A stretch of 64,000 nucleotides of DNA from Pseudomonas monteilii NBRC 103158 = DSM 14164 (GCF_000730605.1 NZ_BBIS01000023.1:1-64000); one strand, 5' to 3'; positions 49,839-60,081 are shown, numbered from the stretch's first letter. Notes: generated by a model from the sequence alone, not told the origin. Made by a program: numbers and translations.

Positions 49839-50930
49839 GTGGCGCTCAACAGCATCGAAGAACTGGTCGAAGACATCCGCCAGGGCAAAATGGTCATCCT
49901 CATGGATGACGAAGACCGCGAAAACGAAGGCGACATCATCATGGCAGCCGAGTGCTGCCTGCCCGAGCACATCAACTTCATGGCCAAGCACGCCCGTGGC
50001 CTGATCTGCATGCCGATGACCCGCGAGCGTTGCGAAACGCTGAAGCTGCCGCTGATGGCGCCGCGCAACGGCTCGGGCTTCGGCACCAAGTTCACCGTGT
50101 CGATCGAAGCCGCCGAAGGCGTCACCACCGGCATTTCCGCCGCTGACCGCGCCCGCACCGTGCAGGCTGCCGCCGCCAAGGATGCCAAGGCCGAAGACAT
50201 TGTCAGCCCAGGCCACATCTTCCCGCTGATGGCCCAGCCTGGCGGTACCCTGGCGCGCGCCGGCCACACCGAAGCCGCCTGCGACCTGGCGCGCATGGCC
50301 GGTTTCGAGCCAAGCGGCGTCATCTGCGAAGTGATGAACGACGACGGCACCATGTCGCGCCGCGCGGAGCTGGAAGTGTTCGCCGCCGAGCACGGCCTGA
50401 AGATCGGCACCATCGCCGACCTCATTCACTACCGCATGATCCACGAACGCACTGTGCAGCGCGTTTCCGAACAGCCGGTGGAAAGCGAGCTGGGTGAGTT
50501 CAACCTGGTCACCTACCGCGACGCGGTGGAAGGCGACGTGCACATGGCCCTGACCCTGGGCAAGATCTGCGCTGAAGAGCCGACCCTGGTGCGCGTGCAC
50601 AACATGGACCCGCTGCGCGACCTGCTGCTGGTCAAGCAGCCGGGCCGCTGGAGCCTGCGTGCGGCCATGGCTGCCGTGGCCGAGGCCGGCAGCGGCGTGG
50701 TGCTGCTGCTGGGCCACCCGCTGGACGGCGACGTGCTGCTGGCGCACATCCGCGAAAGCGCGGGCGATGCGCCGGCCAAGGCACCGACCACCTACAGCAC
50801 CGTGGGTGCCGGTTCGCAGATCCTGCGGGACCTCGGTGTGCGCAAGATGCGCCTGATGAGTTCGCCGATGAAGTTCAATGCGATATCCGGATTCGATCTG
50901 GAAGTTGTAGAATACGTGCCCTCCGAGTGA
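49839..50930 (+). CDS. ribBA: RibBA-type protein with degenerate GTP cyclohydrolase II domain (RibBX)
   Basis: A 363-residue protein. Residues 1-200 are a complete 3,4-dihydroxy-2-butanone-4-phosphate synthase (DDEDRENEGDIIMAAE, with EVMNDDGTMSRR). The C-terminal 160 residues resemble GTP cyclohydrolase II, but the zinc Cys triad (CxxxxxxxxxxCxC) is missing: where it belongs the sequence reads HNMDPLRDLLLVKQPGR. Only RibB activity is therefore expected. A separate ribA lies at 54387. GTG start at 49839 has AAGGGGG seven nt upstream. Confidence 0.93.
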   Translation: MALNSIEELVEDIRQGKMVILMDDEDRENEGDIIMAAECCLPEHINFMAKHARGLICMPMTRERCETLKLPLMAPRNGSGFGTKFTVSIEAAEGVTTGISAADRARTVQAAAAKDAKAEDIVSPGHIFPLMAQPGGTLARAGHTEAACDLARMAGFEPSGVICEVMNDDGTMSRRAELEVFAAEHGLKIGTIADLIHYRMIHERTVQRVSEQPVESELGEFNLVTYRDAVEGDVHMALTLGKICAEEPTLVRVHNMDPLRDLLLVKQPGRWSLRAAMAAVAEAGSGVVLLLGHPLDGDVLLAHIRESAGDAPAKAPTTYSTVGAGSQILRDLGVRKMRLMSSPMKFNAISGFDLEVVEYVPSE

Positions 50931-51022
50931 CTTGAGGCGGCAGTGACGCCCTCCAGCTCGAGTCCATACCCCTGTCGAGGCCGCCAGCATGCGGCCTCGC
51001 TCTTGAAGATGAGAATATCGGA

Positions 51023-51499
51023 ATGACCCTGAAGACCATCGAAGGTACCTTCATCGCCCCCAAAGGTCGCTATGCTTTGGTGGTTGGCCGCTTCAACAGC
51101 TTCGTCGTCGAAAGCCTGGTAAGCGGTGCCGTTGATGCCCTGGTACGCCACGGTGTCAGCGAAAGCGACATCACCATCATCCGTGCCCCGGGTGCATTCG
51201 AAATCCCGCTGGTGGCACAGAAGGTCGCCCAGCAAGGCGCCTACGACGCGATCATTGCCCTGGGCGCCGTGATCCGTGGTGGTACCCCGCACTTCGAATA
51301 CGTGGCGGGCGAATGCACCAAGGGCCTGGCCCAGGTGTCCATGGAGTTCGGTGTTCCGGTGGCCTTCGGCGTACTGACCGTCGACTCCATCGAGCAAGCC
51401 ATCGAGCGTTCCGGCACCAAGGCCGGCAACAAAGGTGCTGAAGCTGCCCTGTCCGCTCTGGAAATGGTCAGCCTGCTGGCGCAGTTGGAGGCCAAGTGA
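51023..51499 (+). CDS. ribH: 6,7-dimethyl-8-ribityllumazine synthase
   Basis: A 158-residue lumazine synthase, joining the RibB product to the pyrimidine intermediate. It has the typical [18 protein letters not shown] and [20 protein letters not shown] (catalytic His in the latter, about residue 90). It lies 92 bp after ribBA and overlaps nusB by 4 nt. Confidence 0.96.
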
Positions 51500-51996
51500 T
51501 TAGCGACGAAAGCGATCGTTTCAACCCGCGCGATCCAAAACCTGCGGATGCCGGCAAACCCTCGAAGAGCGCCAAGCGCCGCGAAGCCCGCAAGCTCGCG
51601 ACCCAGGCCCTCTACCAGTGGCACATGGCCCAGCATTCGCTGAACGAGATCGAAGCGCAGTTCCGGGTGGATAACGATTTCACCGATGTCGACGGTGCCT
51701 ATTTCCGCGAGATCCTGCATGGGGTCCCGGCAATCAAGGGCGAAATCGACAAGGCGCTGGTGCCTTGCATGACTATCGCACTGGAAGAGCTCGACCCGGT
51801 CGAACTGGCCGTGCTGCGTCTGTCCACCTGGGAACTGATCAAGCGCGTCGATGTGCCTTACCGCGTCGTGATCAACGAAGGTGTCGAGCTGGCCAAGGTC
51901 TTCGGTGCCACCGATGGCCACAAGTTCGTCAACGGCGTGCTGGACAAGCTCGCTCCGGCCCTGCGTGAAGCAGAAGTCAAGGCGAACAAGCGCTGA
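51496..51996 (+). CDS. nusB: Transcription antitermination protein NusB
   Basis: A 166-residue all-helical NusB, binding boxA RNA with S10 (NusE; rpsJ is at 161). The conserved [19 protein letters not shown] is near residue 31 and [20 protein letters not shown] at the end. An N-terminal tail of about 28 polar residues precedes the core. GTG start overlaps the ribH stop. Confidence 0.94.
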
Positions 51997-52014
51997 TTCC
52001 GGCGCTGCCTGCCC

Positions 52015-52983
52015 ATGGGTGAGTTCGAGCTGATCAACCATTACTTCGCCGCCGCGCCCTGTGCGCAGGGCGGCGAGGGCGTGGCACTGGGGATCGGTGA
52101 CGACTGCGCCCTGCTGCAGCTTCCCCCAGGCGAGCAACTGGCGGTGTCGACCGATACCCTGGTCGCCGGGGTGCACTTTCCTGCGGCCTGCGATCCGCTT
52201 CTGCTGGGCCAGCGCTCGTTGGCCGTGGCGGCCAGTGACCTGGCGGCCATGGGCGCGACCGCAATCGGCTTCACCCTCGCCCTGACCCTGCCGGATGTTG
52301 GCCCAGACTGGCTGGCCGCCTATGCGGACGGCCTAAGCCGCATGGCCCATCGCTGCCGCATGAGCCTGATCGGGGGGGATACCACCCGGGGGCCGCTGAG
52401 CATCACCGTTACCGTGTTCGGCCGCGTGCCGGCTGGCCAGGCGTTGCGCCGCAGCGGTGCACGGCCAGGCGACTTGCTGTGCGTCGGCGGTGTGCTGGGC
52501 AAGGCCGCCGGTGCATTGCCGCTGGTGCTGGGTGAGCGCGAGGCACCCGCCGAGCTGGCTGAGCCGCTGCTTGCCCATTACTGGTCGCCGATGCCGCAGC
52601 TCACCCTGGGCACGCTCCTGCGCGGCCAGGCTACCGCTGCCCTGGACATCTCCGATGGCCTGCTCGCAGATTGTGGGCATATCGCCAAGGCGTCCGGCGT
52701 GGCGCTGGAGGTGAACCTGGCCCAGGTGCCAGTGTCTCCTGCTGTAGAGGCGTTCCTCGGCCGCGAGGCGGCAGTGCAGGCTGCGCTTGCGGGTGGCGAC
52801 GATTACGTGCTCGCCTTCACGCTGCCACCTGAGGCGCTGCCGCCCTTGGCCAACCTCGGTTTCGTCGAGGTGCACACCATTGGCCGCGTGCTCGAAGGGC
52901 AGGGTGTAACCTTGCGCGACGCGCAGGGCCGGGACATCACCCCCGTTCAGCGGGGCTATCAACACTTTAGGGAGACACCGTGA
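52015..52983 (+). CDS. thiL: Thiamine-monophosphate kinase
   Basis: A 322-residue ThiL phosphorylating thiamine phosphate to the diphosphate cofactor. It has the N-terminal GEFELI, GIGDDCALL (metal site, about residue 24) and SDLAAMGATAIGFTLAL signatures. It lies 18 bp after nusB and overlaps pgpA by 4 nt. Confidence 0.95.
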   Translation: MGEFELINHYFAAAPCAQGGEGVALGIGDDCALLQLPPGEQLAVSTDTLVAGVHFPAACDPLLLGQRSLAVAASDLAAMGATAIGFTLALTLPDVGPDWLAAYADGLSRMAHRCRMSLIGGDTTRGPLSITVTVFGRVPAGQALRRSGARPGDLLCVGGVLGKAAGALPLVLGEREAPAELAEPLLAHYWSPMPQLTLGTLLRGQATAALDISDGLLADCGHIAKASGVALEVNLAQVPVSPAVEAFLGREAAVQAALAGGDDYVLAFTLPPEALPPLANLGFVEVHTIGRVLEGQGVTLRDAQGRDITPVQRGYQHFRETP

Positions 52984-53483
52984 CCGATCACCCCAACCAG
53001 GTGCCTGCGGAGTTCGTTCCGCCTTCGGTCTGGCGCAACCCGTGGCACTTCATCGCTTTCGGCTTCGGGTCCGGCACCTTGCCCAAGGCCCCGGGCACCT
53101 GGGGTTCGCTGGTGGCCATACCGTTCATCCCGTTGTGGCAGATGCTGCCCGACTGGGGGTACTGGCTGCTGCTCGGCGTGAGCATGCTGTTTGGCTTCTG
53201 GTTGTGCGGCAGAGTCGCCAATGACTTGCGCGTACACGACCATGAAGGCATTGTCTGGGATGAGATTGTCGGCATGTGGATCACCCTCTGGCTGGTGCCG
53301 GAAGGCTGGCAGTGGCTGCTGGCAGGGTTTCTGATGTTCCGCTTCTTCGACATCCTCAAGCCGTGGCCGATCCGCTGGATCGACCGTCACGTGCACGGGG
53401 GCGTCGGCATCATGCTCGACGATATCCTGGCCGGTGTGTTCGCGTGGCTGGGCATGCAGGTTCTGGTGTGGGCGGTTGCCTGA
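52980..53483 (+). CDS. pgpA: Phosphatidylglycerophosphatase A
   Basis: A 167-residue membrane enzyme dephosphorylating phosphatidylglycerophosphate. The PgpA core GSGTLPKAPGTWGSL (about residue 24) and DEIVGMWITLWLVPEGWQW (catalytic acid region) are present, with about four hydrophobic segments. GTG start overlaps thiL. Confidence 0.94.
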   Translation: MTDHPNQVPAEFVPPSVWRNPWHFIAFGFGSGTLPKAPGTWGSLVAIPFIPLWQMLPDWGYWLLLGVSMLFGFWLCGRVANDLRVHDHEGIVWDEIVGMWITLWLVPEGWQWLLAGFLMFRFFDILKPWPIRWIDRHVHGGVGIMLDDILAGVFAWLGMQVLVWAVA

Positions 53484-53499
53484 AACAGGGAGCGCGTGA

Positions 53500-54243
53500 A
53501 TGGCCATAAGGACTGTGCTGCTGGCAATTCTGCTGAGTGTTGCCCCGTGGGTGAACGCTGCTGACGGTGTGCCGAAGCAGATCCACCTGGTCAGCGAGGA
53601 GTGGCTTGATTACACCAACGCCGACGGTAGCGGGATCGCCTGGGACGTGCTGCGCAAGGTGTTCGAGCCGGCCGGGGTCAAGGTGGTGACCCAGAGCGCG
53701 CCCTACAGCCGGGCGGTCGGGCTGGTCAAACGCGGCGAAGCCGATGCCTGGGTCGGCTCGTACAAGGACGAGAACGACGACAACCTGTACCCGCGCTGGC
53801 ACTTCGACATGGACCATATCTACGCCCTGGGGCTGGCCAGCAAGCCTGTTCCGACTCCAGAGAACGTTGGCAAATACCGCCTGGCCTGGGTACGAGGCTA
53901 TGACTACGGCAGCTACCTGCCGGATGTGCATGAGTTTCGTGAGATTCAGCGCCGCGAAGGCATCTTGCCGATGCTCGAGCATGACCGTGTGGACTTCTAC
54001 ATCGATGCACAGACCGAAGTCGATTATGTGCTGAGCCAGTCTTCGCAGCCCGAGCGCTTCCGTCGTACCCATGTGGCCGAACTTCCGCTGTACCTGGCTT
54101 TTGCCCGAAGCGACCAGGCCAAGGCCCTGCGCAACCTGTTCGACAAGCGCATGGCCGAATTGGTGCGCAGTGGCGAGCTGAAGCCGATTTTCGAACATTG
54201 GAAGCAGCCCTATCCGTTCACTGCGGACAGTCGCCCCCATTGA
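53500..54243 (+). CDS. Periplasmic substrate-binding protein, family 3
   Basis: A 247-residue exported protein. Signal peptide MAIRTVLLAILLSVAPWVNA is followed by a type II binding-protein fold (SBP_bac_3) with PYSRAVGLVKRGEADAWVGS near residue 67. The ligand is unknown and no permease or ATPase lies next to it, so it is an orphan. It follows pgpA by 16 bp. Confidence 0.85.
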   Translation: MAIRTVLLAILLSVAPWVNAADGVPKQIHLVSEEWLDYTNADGSGIAWDVLRKVFEPAGVKVVTQSAPYSRAVGLVKRGEADAWVGSYKDENDDNLYPRWHFDMDHIYALGLASKPVPTPENVGKYRLAWVRGYDYGSYLPDVHEFREIQRREGILPMLEHDRVDFYIDAQTEVDYVLSQSSQPERFRRTHVAELPLYLAFARSDQAKALRNLFDKRMAELVRSGELKPIFEHWKQPYPFTADSRPH

Positions 54244-54337
54244 GAGAGGGGCGCTTTTGGCCCCATCATCGCTGCTAAGCATCGAACTTTTCGATCTTAA
54301 CCCACCGTATTCAGCCCGCCCACAGCCTGCAACTGGC

Positions 54338-54346
54338 TGATACAAT
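54338..54346 (+). promoter_or_regulatory. Extended -10 candidate for ribA
   Basis: TGATACAAT is a TGn-extended -10 (TACAAT 54341-54346) 40 nt before the ribA GTG. No -35 box is evident. Confidence 0.4.
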
Positions 54347-54386
54347 CGGCCCACGAGAAATTTTCAACTTATTCCAGGAGCACAAC

Positions 54387-55004
54387 GTGCCCGTCGTCTT
54401 TGTTGCCGCCTCTAAACTCCCGACTCCCTTCGCGACCTTCACCATGCATGGCTTTCTCGACGAAGCCACTGGCCGTGAGCACGTGGTGCTCAGCCTGGGT
54501 GACATCGCGGACGGCCAGCCGGTGCTGGGGCGCCTGCACTCCGAGTGCCTGACCGGCGATGCCCTGTTCAGCCAGCGTTGCGACTGTGGTTCGCAGCTGG
54601 AAGCCGCACTGCAGGCCATCGCCCGTGAAGGCCGTGGCGTGCTGCTGTACCTGCGCCAGGAAGGCCGTGGCATTGGCTTGCTGAACAAGATCCGCGCCTA
54701 CGAGCTGCAAGATGGCGGCGCCGACACCGTCGAAGCCAACGAGCGCCTGGGCTTTGCCGCCGATCAGCGTGACTACGCCATGTGCCTGCCGATGCTGGAA
54801 CACCTGGGCGTGAAGTCGCTGCGCCTGATGACCAATAACCCGCGCAAGGTCAAAGCCCTGACCGACATGAACATCGTGGTTGCCGAGCGTGTGCCGCTGC
54901 ACACCGGCCACAACCCACACAACCGCTACTACCTGGCGACCAAGGCCGGCAAACTGGGCCACATGCTGGGCAACGAACACAAGGGCGAGGCGCCCCAGGC
55001 GTGA
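54387..55004 (+). CDS. ribA: GTP cyclohydrolase II
   Basis: A 205-residue RibA that opens GTP as the first step of riboflavin synthesis. The zinc motif [17 protein letters not shown] (three Cys, about residue 54) and the GTP-binding [20 protein letters not shown] are intact. GTG start at 54387 has CCAGGAG upstream. This is the functional RibA that complements the degenerate domain of the RibBX protein. Confidence 0.96.
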   Translation: MPVVFVAASKLPTPFATFTMHGFLDEATGREHVVLSLGDIADGQPVLGRLHSECLTGDALFSQRCDCGSQLEAALQAIAREGRGVLLYLRQEGRGIGLLNKIRAYELQDGGADTVEANERLGFAADQRDYAMCLPMLEHLGVKSLRLMTNNPRKVKALTDMNIVVAERVPLHTGHNPHNRYYLATKAGKLGHMLGNEHKGEAPQA

Positions 55005-55420
55005 CCCGCGCCGAGGTCAAGCAGCGCCTGGCGCTGGCCTGGTGGCAGTACCTGGCAGTGGGCCTGGTGCCGCTGCCGGTGATGGCCTGGGCCTTTGGTG
55101 GCGGTGACGCACTGATCCCGGTGCTGGCCATGCCACTGTTCATTGCCGGCGCGGCGACCATGTTCCTCAGCCTGCCGCGTTTCGGGGCTTACAAGCGTGC
55201 GCTGATCGCCACTTCCAAGGTACTTGGCACGGGCGAAGAGCCCGCCGCCTGGATCGAACTGGCGCGGGTTCGGCGCATGGCCATGCTGTACGCCTGCTTT
55301 CCGGCCTGGGTTGCCGCGCTGTCGGTGCTGGTCGGCCTCGAAGCGGTGCCGCAGATCCTGCTGGCGCTGTCCACCGTGGTGGTGCTGTACCTCTATCGCA
55401 TTCCGCGTCAGCTCGGTTAA
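55001..55420 (+). CDS. Small inner-membrane protein of unknown function
   Basis: A 139-residue protein with about four hydrophobic segments ([76 protein letters not shown]). It overlaps both the ribA stop (4 nt) and the next start (1 nt), indicating an operon. I do not recognise the family. Confidence 0.75.
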   Translation: MTRAEVKQRLALAWWQYLAVGLVPLPVMAWAFGGGDALIPVLAMPLFIAGAATMFLSLPRFGAYKRALIATSKVLGTGEEPAAWIELARVRRMAMLYACFPAWVAALSVLVGLEAVPQILLALSTVVVLYLYRIPRQLG

Positions 55421-56232
55421 TGCGTCTGCTGGCTGGCCTTCTGGTGCTGGTAGCCTGCACCGCACTGGCCGCTGAACCCATGCGGGTCGTCAGTCTGGCA
55501 CCGTCGATGACCGAAATCATGCTCGAGCTGCAGGCCGACGACCTGCTGGTGGGTGTGCTCGACGGTGGCGAACGGCCGGCGGCGCTGCGCGACCTACCCT
55601 CGGTCGGGCGCCAAGGGCAACTGGACATGGAGCGCCTGCTCAGCCTGCGCCCCGACCTGTTGCTGCTGTGGCCTGGCAGCGTGCCGCCCGCCCAGCGCGA
55701 CCAGCTCAAGCGCCTGGGCATTGCCACTTTCAGTGCCGAACCCCATGACATCGAGCAACTGATTGAACAGATCGAGGCCATTGCCGGGCGCATCGGGCGT
55801 GCCGAGCAAGGCCATGCGTACGCTCAAACCCTGCGCAATCGGCTGCAGCAGTTGCGCCAGCAGTACCGGCGAGACGAGCCCTTGCAGGTGTTCTATCAAG
55901 TGTGGGATCGGCCGTTGTACACCTTGGGTGGCCGGCAGGTGGTCAGCGACGCCTTGGCCGTGTGCGGGGCGCGCAATGTGTTCGCCGACCTCAGTCAGCC
56001 AGCGCCGCAGGTGAACGTGGAGTCTGTACTGCTGCGTAATCCGCAGGTCATCCTGGCGGGCGATCAAGTACAGCTGGAGAGCTGGAAGGCCTGGCCGCAA
56101 CTGCGTGCGGTTGCCGATGGCCGCCTGCTGGTGGTGCCCGACAAGGGGCTAGAGCGGCCCAGCGGGCAGATGATCGAAGCCACCGCCCGCCTGTGCGCGT
56201 TGCTCGCGTCTAAAGCACCGGCGTCCAGGTAA
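55420..56232 (+). CDS. btuF: Cobalamin-binding periplasmic protein, BtuF-like
   Basis: A 270-residue class III binding protein. Signal peptide [18 protein letters not shown] precedes a BtuF domain (RVVSLAPSMTEIMLELQA, later PDLLLLWPGSVPPAQRDQLK). B12 ligand is inferred from its closeness to a BtuB-like receptor gene, which it meets tail to tail. No BtuC/D genes are adjacent. Confidence 0.85.
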   Translation: MRLLAGLLVLVACTALAAEPMRVVSLAPSMTEIMLELQADDLLVGVLDGGERPAALRDLPSVGRQGQLDMERLLSLRPDLLLLWPGSVPPAQRDQLKRLGIATFSAEPHDIEQLIEQIEAIAGRIGRAEQGHAYAQTLRNRLQQLRQQYRRDEPLQVFYQVWDRPLYTLGGRQVVSDALAVCGARNVFADLSQPAPQVNVESVLLRNPQVILAGDQVQLESWKAWPQLRAVADGRLLVVPDKGLERPSGQMIEATARLCALLASKAPASR

Positions 56233-58081
56233 CGCTGAACAGCAGCGTGCGGCCTTCTTCGCGGTACGGGTGGGAGGTGCCTTCATAGCTGTAAAGGGCA
56301 CGGTTGTAGGCGCGGTCCAGCAGGTTATCCAGCTTTGCTTCCAGTTTCACTTCATCCGTGGCTGCCCAGCTACCGCGCAAACCGAGCAGGCCATAGCCGC
56401 CGATGCGGTTTCGGTTGGCTTCATCGTCATAGCTGCTGCTGACCGCTTGCCAGCTTGCCCCCACGCTGAAACGGCCCAGTTCACGGTCCAGGTCCAGGCT
56501 CAGTGTGCGGCGGGCACGGCGGGCGAGGGTGTGGCCACTGTCGCGGTCACGTGGGTCGATCAGTGCCAGGCCCAGCTGGCTGCGCCACGCCCCCCATTGT
56601 TGCGCCAAGGCCATTTCGAAGCCGTTGATGCGCGCCGAGGCGACGTTGCGCGGTATCGAGTCCTGGCCGAACACGATCGCATCGCGCAAATCAGTGCGGT
56701 ACAGCGAGGCTTCCAGGCGGCTGTCTGTTGTCAGCTGGCTGCGCCATTGCAGCTCGTAGCTTCTGGAATGTTCGGGGTCCAGGTCCGGGTTGCTGAACTG
56801 AGGGTAATACAGGTCATTGAAGGTTGGCGCCCGAAAGCCTTCGCTGTAGGACAGCAGCACGTCGTTCTGCGCATTCAACGGTACGGTCAGGCTGCCGCTC
56901 CAGGTGGTCTGGCCGCCGAACTGCTGGTTACGGTCATGGCGCACGCCCACTTCGGTGGAAAACTGCTCGCCCCGGTAACGGTGCTGTAGGAAGACGGCAC
57001 GGTTCCAGCGGCTGTCCTCGGTGAAATCGGTGCTGGCGTGCACGCGGTCTTCGTACCAGTCGCCGCCGAGCAGCAGGCTGTGTTGCTCGCCCAGCGCAAG
57101 GTCGTTCTGCCAGGTGACCTGGTCCCGGTAGGTGTTGAACACAAAGCGTTCGGCGCTGAGCTTGTCGCGCTTGTCGTCACGGTTTTCGCTGTGGGCCAGT
57201 TCCAGCCGCGAATGCCAGGTTTCGGTAAGCTGGGCATCGAAGTAACTGCCCAGGCTGCTGACGCTGAAATCGGTGTAGGGCTTTTGCCCGAAGCTTTCAA
57301 AGGTGACCGGGTCGAAACCGCCGAACGGGTTGTCGTACTCGCTACGGCCGCGGCTATCGAGCAGGTTCAGGCCGGCCTCGAAACGCTCGTCAAAAGTGTG
57401 GCTCAGGCTCAGGTTCAGCGACTTGTTGCGGTAGGCATCGTGGTCACCATCGCTGGTGAAAGACGGCCCGGTCGAGTCGATGCCGGCAGTTTCATCCAGG
57501 CTGGCGCCCAGGTTGAAGCGGGTCGCATCGTTGCCGCCAGAAAGCCCCAGGCTGCGTTGGAATGTCTGGTTGCTGCCAGCGGCCAGGCGCAGGCGCGGCT
57601 GCAGGCCGGGGCCATTACTACGGCGGGTAAAGATCTGGATCACCCCGCCAATGGCATCGCTGCCATACACCGCCGAGCGCGAGCCGCGCAGCACTTCGAT
57701 ACGTTCGATCTGATCCACATCGAGAAATTGCAGGCCGCTGTCGCCGGAGGTGGCGTTGGCGATGCGCATACCATCGACCAGCACCAGGCTTTGGGCGGCC
57801 TTGGTGCCGCGGATGAAGATGCCCGGCAGGCTGCCGCGTCCACCGGTCGGGGCCACTTGTACGCCGGGCGCGCGGGCGAGCAGGTCGGTGACGCTGGTGG
57901 GTTGCAGGCGGTCGATGTCGGTGCGGGTGAAGACGGTGTTGGCGGCGCTGGTGGCTGTGCGTGATTCGACTTGGCGGCTGGCGCTAATGAGTACGTCGGG
58001 GAGCTTGAGGGCGTCGTCGCGTTCGGCGGCCAGCAGCGTGAGAGGGAGGCAAAGCAGGGTGGCAAAGGTTGGGTTTCTCAT
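56210..58081 (-). CDS. btuB: TonB-dependent vitamin B12 receptor, BtuB-like
   Basis: A 623-residue outer-membrane receptor. Signal peptide MRNPTFATLLCLPLTLLAAE, a TonB-box-like region (DVLISASRQ), the plug domain (LLARAPGVQVAPTGGRGSLP) and a 22-strand barrel ending in Leu (SVTWTPVL) are seen. An ATG at 58093 would add four residues. The 3' end overlaps btuF by 23 bp on the opposite strand. Between dxs and this gene are only REP elements; no cobalamin riboswitch is seen. Confidence 0.9.
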   Translation of the reverse strand: MRNPTFATLLCLPLTLLAAERDDALKLPDVLISASRQVESRTATSAANTVFTRTDIDRLQPTSVTDLLARAPGVQVAPTGGRGSLPGIFIRGTKAAQSLVLVDGMRIANATSGDSGLQFLDVDQIERIEVLRGSRSAVYGSDAIGGVIQIFTRRSNGPGLQPRLRLAAGSNQTFQRSLGLSGGNDATRFNLGASLDETAGIDSTGPSFTSDGDHDAYRNKSLNLSLSHTFDERFEAGLNLLDSRGRSEYDNPFGGFDPVTFESFGQKPYTDFSVSSLGSYFDAQLTETWHSRLELAHSENRDDKRDKLSAERFVFNTYRDQVTWQNDLALGEQHSLLLGGDWYEDRVHASTDFTEDSRWNRAVFLQHRYRGEQFSTEVGVRHDRNQQFGGQTTWSGSLTVPLNAQNDVLLSYSEGFRAPTFNDLYYPQFSNPDLDPEHSRSYELQWRSQLTTDSRLEASLYRTDLRDAIVFGQDSIPRNVASARINGFEMALAQQWGAWRSQLGLALIDPRDRDSGHTLARRARRTLSLDLDRELGRFSVGASWQAVSSSYDDEANRNRIGGYGLLGLRGSWAATDEVKLEAKLDNLLDRAYNRALYSYEGTSHPYREEGRTLLFSVTWTPVL

Positions 58082-58096
58082 TTTCTGCACCATAGC

Positions 58097-58180
58097 ATTC
58101 GCGGGCACGCCCGCTCCCACAGGTAATCCACTGCTCTTAAGGGCGGTGATATACCTGTGGGAGCGGGCGTGCCCGCGAAT
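58097..58180. repeat. Inverted REP pair, perfect 29-bp arms
   Basis: 58097-58125 and 58152-58180 are exact reverse complements over 29 bp (core CGCGGGCACGCCCGCTCCCAC), with a 26-bp loop. It could fold into a long stem between dxs and btuB, acting on RNA stability or termination. Confidence 0.92.
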
Positions 58181-58185
58181 AGGCC

Positions 58186-60081
58186 CTAGAGGCCGAGCTT
58201 GGCCATGCGGGCTTTCACTGAAGCCTCGATCCCGGCTGCATCCAGCCCACACTCAGCCAGCATTTGCGCAGGCTTGGCATGCTCGACATAGATGTCCGGC
58301 AGCCCAAGGTGCAGTAACGGCTTGACCACCCCTTCGTTGGCAAGGAACTCACCCACCGCAGCGCCCGCGCCACCCATGATGGCGTTTTCTTCGATGGTCA
58401 CCAGCAATTCATGGCTGCCAGCCAGTTCCAGCACCAAGGCTTCGTCCAGCGGCTTGACGAAACGCATGTCGACCACAGTCGCGTTGATCTGCCCGGCAAC
58501 TTGCATGGCCTCGGCCAGCTGAACGCCGAACACCAGCAGAGCGACGTTCTCACCTTGGCGACGAACCACGCCCTTGCCGATCTCCAGCGGTTCGAGGTCG
58601 CCGCTGATCGGCGCATTCGGGCCGGTGCCACGCGGGTAGCGAACAGCCGCCGGGCCGTTGTACAGGTGGCCGGTGCTGAGCATCTTGCGCAGCTCGTTCT
58701 CGTCGCTCGGGGTCATCACCAGCATGCCCGGGATGCAGCGCAGGTACGACAAGTCGTAGCTGCCCGCGTGAGTCGGGCCGTCTTCGCCAACCAGGCCGGC
58801 GCGGTCGATGGCGAACAGTACGTCGAGGTTTTGCACCGCCACGTCGTGGATCAGCTGGTCGTAGGCGCGCTGCAAGAAGGTGGAGTAGATCGCCACCACC
58901 GGCTTGCTGCCCTCGCAGGCCATCCCGGCTGCCAAGGTGACGGCGTGCTGCTCGGCAATCGCTACGTCGAAGTAACGTTCCGGGTAGCGCTCGCTGAAGG
59001 CTACAAGATCCGAGCCTTCCTTCATCGCCGGGGTAATACCCACCAGGCGGTTGTCGGCGGCGGCCATGTCGCATAGCCACTGGCCGAACACGGCGGAATA
59101 TTTCGGTCCGCTGGCTTTTTTCGGCGCGGCAGGCTTGTCGGCTGGCTCCAGCTTGGTGATGGCGTGGTAGCCGATCGGGTCGACCTCGGCCGGGGCGAAG
59201 CCTTTACCCTTCTTGGTCACCACATGCAGGAACTGCGGGCCTTTCAGGTCTCGCATGTTGCGCAGGGTGGCGATCATGGTCGGCAGGTCGTGGCCGTCGA
59301 TCGGGCCGATGTAGTTCCAGCCCAGCTCTTCGAACAGGGTGCCGGGGGCCAGCATGCCCTTGGCATATTCCTCGGTGCGACGGGCGATTTCCCAAGCGCC
59401 GGGCAGGCGCGACAGCACTTTCTTGCTGCCTTCGCGCATGCTCGAGTAGGTGCGGCTGGAGAGAATCTTGGCCAGGTAGTTGGACAGGCCACCGACATTG
59501 CGCGAAATCGACATGTCGTTGTCGTTGAGGATCACCAGCATGTCGGCGTTGACTTCCTGGGCGTGGTTCAACGCCTCGAAGGCCATACCGGCGGTCAGCG
59601 CGCCATCACCGATCACCGCAATCGACTTGCGTGCGCTGTTTTGCAGGCGGGCGGCAATGGCCATGCCCAGTGCGGCGCTGATCGAGGTGCTGGAGTGGCC
59701 GACGCCAAAGGTGTCGTACTCGCTTTCGCTGCGGCGCGGGAAGGCGGCGATACCGTCTTTCTGGCGCAGGCTGAGCATGCGGTTACGGCGCCCGGTAAGG
59801 ATCTTGTGCGGGTAGGCCTGGTGGCCCACGTCCCACACCAGTCGGTCGTCCGGGGTGTCGAATACGTAGTGCAGGGCGATGGTCAGCTCGATCACGCCCA
59901 GACCGGCACCAAAATGCCCACCGGTCTGACCCACGGTGTAGAGCAGTTCCTGGCGCAGTTCGTCGGCCAGGGTCTCCAGGTCGGCTTCGGCCAGCCGGCG
60001 CAGGCCGGCAGGCGTGTCAGCGCGGTCGAGCAACGGCGTGACCGGGCGTTCGCGGGGGATCTCTTGAAACGTCGTGGGCAT
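58186..60081 (-). CDS. dxs: 1-deoxy-D-xylulose-5-phosphate synthase
   Basis: A 631-residue thiamine-diphosphate enzyme making DXP from pyruvate and glyceraldehyde phosphate, the first MEP-pathway step and the source for pyridoxal and thiamine. The ThDP site [22 protein letters not shown] is near residue 158 and the transketolase motif [15 protein letters not shown] near residue 432. It lies 105 bp downstream of ispA, with a GC hairpin (60163-60181) in the gap. Confidence 0.97.
   Translation of the reverse strand: MPTTFQEIPRERPVTPLLDRADTPAGLRRLAEADLETLADELRQELLYTVGQTGGHFGAGLGVIELTIALHYVFDTPDDRLVWDVGHQAYPHKILTGRRNRMLSLRQKDGIAAFPRRSESEYDTFGVGHSSTSISAALGMAIAARLQNSARKSIAVIGDGALTAGMAFEALNHAQEVNADMLVILNDNDMSISRNVGGLSNYLAKILSSRTYSSMREGSKKVLSRLPGAWEIARRTEEYAKGMLAPGTLFEELGWNYIGPIDGHDLPTMIATLRNMRDLKGPQFLHVVTKKGKGFAPAEVDPIGYHAITKLEPADKPAAPKKASGPKYSAVFGQWLCDMAAADNRLVGITPAMKEGSDLVAFSERYPERYFDVAIAEQHAVTLAAGMACEGSKPVVAIYSTFLQRAYDQLIHDVAVQNLDVLFAIDRAGLVGEDGPTHAGSYDLSYLRCIPGMLVMTPSDENELRKMLSTGHLYNGPAAVRYPRGTGPNAPISGDLEPLEIGKGVVRRQGENVALLVFGVQLAEAMQVAGQINATVVDMRFVKPLDEALVLELAGSHELLVTIEENAIMGGAGAAVGEFLANEGVVKPLLHLGLPDIYVEHAKPAQMLAECGLDAAGIEASVKARMAKLGL

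Noticed and set aside
48546..50990. An 814-codon open frame on the minus strand over ribD-ribBA
   Set aside because: It is fully antisense to well-identified rib genes. High GC at third positions creates long antisense frames; the translation matches no family.
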